The position numbers were made by a program, and so were the translations under genes. Shown here piece after piece: positions 1 to 5,186 of a stretch of DNA of 12,259 nt (the first letter of the stretch is position 1; each line of letters begins with the position of its first letter). This DNA comes from Fidelibacterota bacterium. Its GTDB lineage: Bacteria; Fidelibacterota; UBA2242; JAFGTP01. Location: NCBI GenBank assembly GCA_021734005.1, contig JAIPJV010000032.1, positions 1 through 12,259 on the forward strand. The letters run 5' to 3'. The notes under the pieces were generated by a model. That model saw nothing but the letters and a program-made list of their open reading frames with translations, ran no database searches and had not been told where the DNA came from.

Positions 1-687
1 CAAAAATATAAAGAATCCAAACAAGATCTAGACATTATTATTGTTGATTATCATATGCCAGGAATGAACGGTCTTAAGCTATCTCAAAAGATATCGAAAT
101 TAGAAAAGAACAATCCTATCATATTATTATATAGTTCAGGGGTTGATCAAATAAACTCAAAGAATTTGAATAAGGATGGTATTGATAGAAAACTGGAGAA
201 ACCGGTAAAACAACACGATCTATATAAAACTTTAAGATATTTCTCAGAAGGAGGATTAGATAAAAGTACTATTAAAAAGCCACTGAGAAAAAGGAACATT
301 CTTAAAAGAGATATACAAGTACTAATTGCTGAAGATAATGAAATGAATATGATGCTGGCTAAGAATATTGTTAATACTGTTTTACCAAATGCAGAAATTA
401 TAGAAGCAGAAAATGGAAAAGAAGCTATTGAAAAGTTTAAGGGGCACCGACCTGAAATAATATTAATGGATATTCAAATGCCAGTTGTTGGTGGCTTAGA
501 AGCTACCCTCGAAATAAGAAAAATTAATCAAGAAATACCTATCATAGCACTTACAGCGGGAGTCACAAAAGAGGAAAAAGAGGAGTGTTTGGAAGCTGGA
601 ATCGATTACTTTATAGGAAAACCAATTGAACAGCAAAAGTTGAAAGAATATTTATTAAATAATTTGAATACTAGCAAATTAGATTAA
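1..687 (+). CDS. Tandem receiver-domain protein, C-terminal part (probable hybrid histidine kinase), 5' truncated
   Basis: The reading frame is open from the first base, so the gene begins upstream; 228 residues are visible. Two phosphoacceptor (REC) domains follow each other. The first is cut at its N-terminus but keeps the acceptor Asp in VDYHMPGMNG (window residue 16) and the conserved Lys in LEKPV. The second, about residues 102-222, has the acidic pair in IAEDN, the acceptor Asp in LMDIQMP (residue 157), the switch Thr in ALTAG and the Lys in GKPIE. Two receivers at the C-terminus are typical of hybrid sensor kinases, where phosphate passes from the kinase His to Asp, but a stand-alone double-receiver regulator is also possible because the kinase core is outside the window. 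There is no output domain after the second receiver. No clear terminator follows the stop. Confidence 0.9.
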   Translation, partial: QKYKESKQDLDIIIVDYHMPGMNGLKLSQKISKLEKNNPIILLYSSGVDQINSKNLNKDGIDRKLEKPVKQHDLYKTLRYFSEGGLDKSTIKKPLRKRNILKRDIQVLIAEDNEMNMMLAKNIVNTVLPNAEIIEAENGKEAIEKFKGHRPEIILMDIQMPVVGGLEATLEIRKINQEIPIIALTAGVTKEEKEECLEAGIDYFIGKPIEQQKLKEYLLNNLNTSKLD

Positions 688-727
688 AATGATAATTATA
701 AACAATACTAAACAGATATGTGATTTC

Positions 728-882
728 ATAACTACCCGGTTATAAGGTAATTTTTTTGGAATGACCGGATAATCCTACCCTGTGACTGGAATCACAGATT
801 TTACAAGAATTTATCTCTATATTTGAAAGGTTTTTAATGATACTTGTAAACTACTAATCCCACTAGCAACGATAGTAGGCTC
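728..882 (+). repeat. Divergent copy of the structured element, in the leader of the first HTH gene
   Basis: This stretch shares ordered landmarks with the elements at 1757-2040 and 8609-8907: ATAACTACCC, then a short hairpin followed by a T-run (TACC 733-736 with GGTA 746-749, then seven T's), then a purine-rich GGATAATCC-like block, and finally GTAGG plus a C-run (875-884). The distance between the ACTACCC and GTAGG landmarks is about 35 nt longer than in the other two copies, and an extra hairpin (780-797) lies in that interval. The closing CGCTGGA stem of the other copies is not preserved here. The element ends just before the ribosome site of the downstream HTH gene, so it would form that gene's 5' leader. 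The relationship is seen by eye and needs a proper alignment. Confidence 0.45.
780..797. promoter_or_regulatory. Perfect inverted repeat TGTGA-N6-TCACA (CRP/FNR-like site or hairpin)
   Basis: CTGTGA (780-785) and TCACAG (792-797) are perfect inverted repeats around a six-base centre. TGTGA-N6-TCACA is the well-known core of CRP-family operators, and Crp/Fnr-type regulators occur in many low-GC anaerobes. It lies about 120 nt upstream of the HTH gene start. It could instead simply be an RNA hairpin in the leader. Confidence 0.4.
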
Positions 883-919
883 CCCATTCAATTTGTATTT
901 AGGAAACGAAAGGATTCTT

Positions 920-1390
920 GTGGATAAGATAAAGAATGTATATCATTACAGTTCAATCAAAGATGTAATTATAAATCACCAGGATACAAATAAAGAATTC
1001 AGAGAAATAACAGACATTGATCCGTTAATGTCCTCAACTGATCAAATCATATCAGCATTAGAAGCCAATAGTGATATTGAAGCGGTAAGTAAAATATTAA
1101 AACAATCAAGTAGTACTTTTATTGTTTCACGAGATTCAAATAAATATATTCAGATTATTGAACTCGATACTCCGGAAATAAAGCCTTTAGAGCATTATAA
1201 AAAACCAGAAACTCTTAAAAAGATTCGGACGAAAATGGGTTATACACAAAAAGAATTTGGTTATAAATTGGGTTATGATAGTATTAGGAGAGCCCATACA
1301 ATATCAGAAAAGGAACAGGGTAAGGTTTCTCTCTCTGGTAGGGATGCAAGGATTCTGCGTTACTTATCTGTATTTGGAGATCTGGATTAG
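920..1390 (+). CDS. XRE-like helix-turn-helix protein, module copy 1
   Basis: A 156-residue protein of unknown specific function. The C-terminal third (about residues 98-150) looks like a Cro/C1-type HTH: LKKIRTKMGYTQKEFGYKLG, then an unusual basic stretch with SIRRAH, then TISEKEQGK. It ends in RYLSVFGDLD. The preceding domain contains the block ELDTPEIKPLEHY. A paralogue at 8159-8539 shares both blocks and the same C-terminal tail. I chose the GTG at 920 because AAAGG (909-913) sits 6 nt upstream and because the paralogue's N-terminal homology begins at the same place; an in-frame TTG at 893 has no ribosome site. The stop codon's last G is the first base of an intrinsic terminator. Likely a DNA-binding regulator, perhaps autoregulatory through the leader element, but that role is inferred. 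Confidence 0.75.
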   Translation: MDKIKNVYHYSSIKDVIINHQDTNKEFREITDIDPLMSSTDQIISALEANSDIEAVSKILKQSSSTFIVSRDSNKYIQIIELDTPEIKPLEHYKKPETLKKIRTKMGYTQKEFGYKLGYDSIRRAHTISEKEQGKVSLSGRDARILRYLSVFGDLD

Positions 1391-1441
1391 CCTCGTGTAT
1401 CCCACCCAGCCCTAAACCCCTTACACGGGGCTTTTCCTTTT
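1390..1441 (+). terminator. Intrinsic terminator of HTH gene, copy 1
   Basis: GCCTCGTGT (1390-1398) pairs with ACACGGGGC (1423-1431), 9 bp with one G-U pair, followed by TTTTCCTTTTT. The stem starts with the last base of the TAG stop. The loop is pyrimidine-rich (AGCCCTAAACCCC) and is nearly the same in the second copy at 8539-8595. Confidence 0.8.
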
Positions 1442-1456
1442 TAATAAAAATTGTTC

Positions 1457-1485
1457 TTGCATTTTCAATTAATAATAATTAAATA
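1457..1485 (+). promoter_or_regulatory. Promoter of small-protein gene, copy 1
   Basis: TTGCAT (1457-1462), a 17-nt spacer, then TAAATA (1480-1485). The same boxes with the same spacing precede the second small-protein gene at 8951-8979, and the spacers share the AATAATAAT end. This conservation between otherwise diverged copies supports a vegetative-type promoter. Confidence 0.6.
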
Positions 1486-1556
1486 TATTACTCAGGTAAG
1501 AACCAGAAATATATAGATTTGTTTAATTCAGGGGATTGGTAAAAAGGAAAATACCT

Positions 1557-1775
1557 ATGCTCATTGAACATAGAGGCATAATAAAAGAAATGAAATCTCT
1601 CTATAATAAAAGCCAGGAAGTGAGAACACATCAAGAAAGATCAGAAATTCAGGATAAATTACTTAAATTAGTTACGAAAGCTGGTACAAATCCGTACATT
1701 ACTCAAAACATGAGGAATAAAATAGTAAAATTGTCAGATCGGATCAGAGATAATATTGACCAGTCTCCTGCTTAG
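1557..1775 (+). CDS. 72-residue helical protein of unknown function, copy 1
   Basis: A small, charged, probably all-helical protein with no membrane segment or recognisable domain. It aligns without gaps over all 72 residues with the product at 9011-9229; shared positions include QER in the middle, NPY near residue 46, NM, LS-RI, and the identical C-terminus DQSPA. I chose the ATG at 1557 because AAGGA (1543-1547) is 9 nt upstream and because both copies then have exactly 72 codons; an upstream in-frame TTG at 1536 would give 79. The final codons (DQSPA-stop) overlap the 5' arm of a large hairpin (1763-1830). It has its own promoter and follows the HTH gene, so the two may act together, but no function can be assigned. 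Confidence 0.7.
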   Translation: MLIEHRGIIKEMKSLYNKSQEVRTHQERSEIQDKLLKLVTKAGTNPYITQNMRNKIVKLSDRIRDNIDQSPA

Positions 1776-2040
1776 CTTCATCTCCACGGTGTCATCACCG
1801 ACCCTGTTAAAAGCAGGTTAAGTAGGGGACAGATTTTGAGTTTACTATTAATCGCTGGAGTTTTTCAATAACTACCCAGTTGGAAGGGGTGTTTTTGGAC
1901 TCAGCGGGAAATCCTGATACATATAGAAATTTACTTGCTCGTATATTTAATAAACGAATCCAGCGATCGGATAATATACGGTAGGATTCTGCCCCCACCC
2001 ATTGGAAAGAGTCCAAATATAACATAAAGGAAAAAATACC
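1757..2040 (+). repeat. Structured repeat element, copy A
   Basis: An approximately 285-bp element closely similar to 8609-8907. From 5' to 3' it holds: a nested three-part hairpin (1763-1830); the line GGGGACAGATTTTGAG; a 9-bp long-range stem ATCGCTGGA (1851-1859) with TCCAGCGAT (1959-1967); inside it a short ACCC/GGGT hairpin (1874-1890) followed by five T's; then GTAGGATTC, a C-run and a purine box AGGAAAAAATACC (2029-2040). It has no convincing reading frame of its own. It overlaps the end of the upstream small gene and precedes the serine-hydrolase gene at 2204, so it may be a trailer, a leader or a mobile element. I do not recognise the RNA family. Confidence 0.75.
1763..1830 (+). other. 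Nested hairpin at the 5' end of element A
   Basis: Outer stem GTCTCCTGCTTA (1763-1774) with TAAGTAGGGGAC (1819-1830), 12 bp including two G-U pairs; middle stem GCTT (1775-1778) with AAGC (1811-1814); apical stem CGGTG (1787-1791) with CACCG (1796-1800). The same three stems exist at 8620-8688 with different bases. The 5' arm encodes the last residues and stop of the 72-residue protein. Confidence 0.7.
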
Positions 2041-2203
2041 CAGTATGGGGTCTTCTCACGCCCACTGGTGATTGATAAAAACTATAATCGGCAATTACCA
2101 CTAACAGAACCAATATTTTCTCTAAAGTTTTCCCATTAATTACCGAAAATAATAATGAGAGTTAATTAAAAGACGTCCTTATTTGATAAATTAAGGTCTT
2201 GAA
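2041..2203 (+). other. Intergenic region upstream of the serine-hydrolase lipoprotein gene
   Basis: Right after element A there is a hairpin, CCAG (2040-2043) plus TGGG (2046-2049) pairing with CCCACTGG (2061-2068), with a two-base bulge and no T-run. A perfect TATAAT lies at 2083-2088, but no acceptable -35 box is present 16-18 nt upstream, so I do not call a promoter. An imperfect inverted repeat around 2170-2200 (AAGAC...CTTA with TTAAGGTCTT) would cover the ribosome site of the next gene. Confidence 0.3.
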
Positions 2204-3391
2204 ATGAATAAATATTGTACTCTGGTTATTATTTCTGTAATTATATTATTTATAAGCTGTGAAAATTCGATCACAGAATCCGACGAAATAGAAGAAAATC
2301 AAATCTTAGAAAACAAACTCTATGCCTATTTTGATTCGCTTCAGGTGAATACTCCTGTTCCTGGAATTGTTGCCGGGATATGGTCACCAAATAAAAACCT
2401 AGAATGGGTTCAATCATTTGGTTATGCCAATCTGGAAGAAGGAATTCCTATGAGCAGCAATCTTAAATTCAGAATTGCTTCCAATACTAAAACAATGACC
2501 AATACTATTTTACTTCAGTTGTGTGATGAGGGCAAAATCAGCCTTTCAGATACTTTGTCTCAATACTTGCCGGATTTCCCCAAATCAGATAGCGTAACAA
2601 TCCAGATGCTTACTGATATGACTAGTGGAATAAGAGAGTACATGGAATCACCGAAAATAAATGAATGGCTTTCCAGAGATCCTGGAATTTACTTTCCCCT
2701 GGACTCTTTAATATCTTTTGCTTCTAGTCTGAAATACTATTTTTCGCCGGGAGATGGCTGGCATTATAGTAATACAAATACGCTTATAATCCAGAAAATA
2801 ATTCAGATGATAACTGGTAATTCTTTAAAACATGAGATGAAAACCCGATTATTTGAACCAATTGGTCTGACCAAAACTGAATATTTATCTTCAGGAGTAA
2901 AGATACCGATTCCTCATTCCCAGGGTTACTATTCAGGAGACACCACAGAAAAACCTCTAAACTTAACAGAGGTGTATAATATTTCCTTGACGCATGGTGC
3001 TGGTGCTGCTGTTTCTACTATTTATGAACTCAAAACTTATGTTGAACATCTTGTTAATGGTCAATATTTATCGGAAGAAATGCATGAACATCGGCTCAAT
3101 CATCTGGTTGAGCCTCCAGAAATACCTCTCCCAATTAATTATGGAACTGGTTGGATGGAGTGGGAAAGTTTTTATGGACATGACGGTGGCTTTCCTGGTT
3201 TTACTTCATTAATGGTGAGTAATCCTAAAACAAATACCACAGTTATTTTCTGGTTTAATTGCCAACTAACTGATTACTCTGTATTAGACTCTTTTGCAAA
3301 GGTATATAATATTTTATATAGTGATAATTTATCAAAGTATTATCATCCAAATATTTCCACAGGAAACTTTCAAATTCATAATAATCCATAA
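2204..3391 (+). CDS. Serine beta-lactamase / D-Ala-D-Ala carboxypeptidase family lipoprotein
   Basis: A 395-residue secreted protein of the class C beta-lactamase-like serine hydrolase family, whose members include DD-peptidases, esterases and beta-lactamases. The N-terminus is a lipoprotein signal: a hydrophobic run followed by LFISC, with Cys19 as the likely lipidated residue. Active-site motifs are in the expected order and spacing: S-x-x-K as SNTK (Ser93, Lys96), Y-x-N as YSN (Tyr188-Asn190), and HDGG (His326) in place of the Lys-Thr-Gly triad, as is common in the R61-like peptidase/esterase branch. AAGG (2193-2196) is 7 nt before the ATG. It stands alone between intergenic regions. The sequence does not allow a choice between peptidase, esterase and resistance enzyme; cell-wall or peptide hydrolysis at the cell surface is most likely. 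Confidence 0.88.
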   Translation: MNKYCTLVIISVIILFISCENSITESDEIEENQILENKLYAYFDSLQVNTPVPGIVAGIWSPNKNLEWVQSFGYANLEEGIPMSSNLKFRIASNTKTMTNTILLQLCDEGKISLSDTLSQYLPDFPKSDSVTIQMLTDMTSGIREYMESPKINEWLSRDPGIYFPLDSLISFASSLKYYFSPGDGWHYSNTNTLIIQKIIQMITGNSLKHEMKTRLFEPIGLTKTEYLSSGVKIPIPHSQGYYSGDTTEKPLNLTEVYNISLTHGAGAAVSTIYELKTYVEHLVNGQYLSEEMHEHRLNHLVEPPEIPLPINYGTGWMEWESFYGHDGGFPGFTSLMVSNPKTNTTVIFWFNCQLTDYSVLDSFAKVYNILYSDNLSKYYHPNISTGNFQIHNNP

Positions 3392-3735
3392 ACTTATGAA
3401 TTACCATTCAAGTTGTTTACCACTAAAATATTACCGGGTATGAGGAAAAAAATGCCAACATAAAATTATCTAAAATAACAAGATCATAGTCTAATTTAGT
3501 TTCTATTTTATTGTTTATTATGTGTTTGTAATATAAAAAGAGGCCTCTGCTATTTAAAAAGATTTCGTGGAATATATTTTGATTTATATAATATTTATAG
3601 GAGACAAAAGGAAATGACAAAAGATGAAAATCAGATATTCATAGCAAGTTTTTGAATTGGAAGGAATATAAAATATTTGACAAAAAATACCCAGATATAT
3701 TGTAAATAATTCAAATATCAATGAGGAGGTCAAAA
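3392..3735 (+). other. AT-rich intergenic region upstream of cheW
   Basis: About 340 bp with no convincing gene. No clear terminator follows the lipoprotein gene. A ten-base palindrome AGAGGCCTCT sits at 3539-3548. A 13-codon frame (ATG 3614, stop ending 3655) is preceded by AGGAG and could be a leader peptide or chance. A candidate promoter for cheW is at 3677-3706, and its strong ribosome site AGGAGG is at 3724-3729. Confidence 0.4.
3677..3706 (+). promoter_or_regulatory. Candidate promoter of the cheW-porin-mcp operon
   Basis: A perfect TTGACA (3677-3682) is followed by 18 nt and TGTAAA (3701-3706), a weak -10 box. I looked for a sigma-28-type motif (TAAA...GCCGATAA), often used by chemotaxis genes, and found only a poor match. 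The -35 box is convincing and the -10 box is not. Confidence 0.35.
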
Positions 3736-4251
3736 ATGGTACAAAAAACAGTAGAGAAGACCACAAAAGCCCAATCCGGTAAATATTTAACTTTTAAACT
3801 GGGAGATGAAAATTATGGTCTTGAAATCCATAAAGTTATTGAGATCATTGGTATGCAGGATGTTACCCCAGTGCCGAGGACTCCAGATCATCTACGAGGG
3901 GTCATAAACCTACGGGGTATAATTCATCCAGTCATTGACCTGAATAAAAAATTCGACATGGGCATGACAGAGCAGACTGAGTTAACATGTATAATAGTAG
4001 TTACTGTTGAAAGAGAGGAAGAGAAAGAACAGATGGGCATAATTGTAGATGCTGTCTCTGAAGTCGAGGATATTAAGGAAGAAGAAATCGAAGATACTCC
4101 CAGCCTAGGCACTGACATAAATACTGATTTTATTATAGGCATGGCTAAAACCAAAGACACTGTAAAAATGTTGCTTGATCTACAAAAGATTCTCAGTGAC
4201 CAGGATTTTAATGTGATCAGTAAAGTAAAAGATAAAAAAGAGAGCGATTAA
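3736..4251 (+). CDS. cheW: Chemotaxis coupling protein CheW
   Basis: A 171-residue cytoplasmic adaptor that links chemoreceptors to the CheA kinase in signalling arrays. The CheW fold is recognisable: YLTFKLGDENYGLEIHKV near the N-terminus, VTPVPRTPDHLRGVINLRG (residues about 43-61) with the conserved Asn and Arg-Gly of the receptor/kinase interface, then HPVIDL, and the second subdomain with GIIVDAVSEV. I place the start at the ATG at 3736, because AGGAGG (3724-3729) is 6 nt before it; an upstream in-frame ATG at 3721 would place the ribosome site inside the gene. It has a short charged C-terminal extension. It is the first gene of a run with a beta-barrel-like protein and a chemoreceptor, so it may be a CheW dedicated to that receptor. 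Confidence 0.95.
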   Translation: MVQKTVEKTTKAQSGKYLTFKLGDENYGLEIHKVIEIIGMQDVTPVPRTPDHLRGVINLRGIIHPVIDLNKKFDMGMTEQTELTCIIVVTVEREEEKEQMGIIVDAVSEVEDIKEEEIEDTPSLGTDINTDFIIGMAKTKDTVKMLLDLQKILSDQDFNVISKVKDKKESD

Positions 4252-4261
4252 AGGAAATGTT

Positions 4262-5149
4262 ATGAGTAAATACATTATTAAATATAAACTTATATTTATT
4301 ATAATCATAACAACAGCGTTTTCTACAACTTACGCAGCAATAGATCCTTCATATGGTGGCTTTTTCGTGATCGGGTTGAATTCTAATGCTAATTTTGAAT
4401 ATAATTATTTAGAATTCGGTACCATTGGGGAATTAACTGATAAGATTAGTTACGAAGGAACCATCTTTTGGGAGCAAAAAACAGGTGCAGAGGGTCTGGT
4501 TAATTTTAGATTATATAAGAATAACTTGAACTTAATGATCGGAAAATTTGACGTCCCATTCGGACTGGAATATGAATATTTAGATCCTCCAATCAGTAAG
4601 TTTACTAGTCTTTCAGTTGTATCAGAAAACTTTTTGGATGGTGGCTGGAATGATGCCGGAGTCAATCTAAAGTTCAAAAATAAACTTATTAGAGTCGATG
4701 GTTTCATCATAAACAGCTGGTATGGGAATAAAGCATATGCTCCTGGATTTCGTATGTCTTCAAGAATATATAGAAATATAAGGACCGGTATTTCATATAC
4801 AGTTCATTTAAATAATGATTATGTTAAACAGGTGGACAGGAAAGATGCTTTTATATCAATTGATTTCAATGATTTTAAACTGGAATCAGAATATATTTCA
4901 GGAGAATTAGTAAGCAGTTCTAATAACATCGATCATGCTTACTATATTCAGGGAATATATAATTTAAGTAATATTATAAATGCTCCGATTCAATCAACTT
5001 TTAGGTATGGTATTTTTAATGGTAAAAGGAACTACGTCACCACTGGTTTATCATATCAGATATCAAAAGAGAATTTATTAAAATTAGAATACTTATTAAA
5101 TGATGAAGGAGATGATAAAATTTATTCACAATTAGCCATAAGTTTTTAA
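4262..5149 (+). CDS. Predicted outer-membrane beta-barrel (porin-like) protein
   Basis: A 295-residue exported protein. The N-terminus is a Sec signal peptide (basic start, hydrophobic stretch LIFIIIITTAF, probable cleavage after TTYA at residue 25). The mature part is rich in alternating polar/hydrophobic strands with many Tyr, Phe and Asn, includes GKFDVPFGLEYEY (a pattern seen in several porin-like families), and ends in Phe (LAISF), as expected for a Bam-inserted barrel. This requires a diderm cell. AAAGGA (4250-4255) overlaps the cheW stop and is 6 nt before the ATG, so it is co-translated in an operon with cheW and the receptor. I infer a channel or surface receptor for the compound sensed by the adjacent chemoreceptor; the substrate is unknown. 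It could also be a structural or adhesin-like barrel. Confidence 0.7.
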   Translation: MSKYIIKYKLIFIIIITTAFSTTYAAIDPSYGGFFVIGLNSNANFEYNYLEFGTIGELTDKISYEGTIFWEQKTGAEGLVNFRLYKNNLNLMIGKFDVPFGLEYEYLDPPISKFTSLSVVSENFLDGGWNDAGVNLKFKNKLIRVDGFIINSWYGNKAYAPGFRMSSRIYRNIRTGISYTVHLNNDYVKQVDRKDAFISIDFNDFKLESEYISGELVSSSNNIDHAYYIQGIYNLSNIINAPIQSTFRYGIFNGKRNYVTTGLSYQISKENLLKLEYLLNDEGDDKIYSQLAISF

Positions 5150-5186
5150 TTATATAATTTCAAATAATAGGAAAAGGGAGAAAGTT

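Noticed and set aside
1390..1431. Possible c-di-GMP or other known riboswitch because of the GGGGC and C-rich loop
   Set aside because: The conserved cores I know for c-di-GMP, SAM, T-box and cobalamin RNAs are absent, and the stem with T-run fits a simple terminator.
1807..2113. Minus-strand open frames of 60-72 codons across element A
   Set aside because: They have no ribosome site or recognisable protein pattern. The conservation with element B is in hairpin arms and is not consistent with codon structure.
3423..3766. Minus-strand open frames in the region upstream of cheW
   Set aside because: A/T-rich frames full of Phe, Ile and Tyr, with no plausible start signal; one overlaps the cheW start. 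Expected by chance in this composition.
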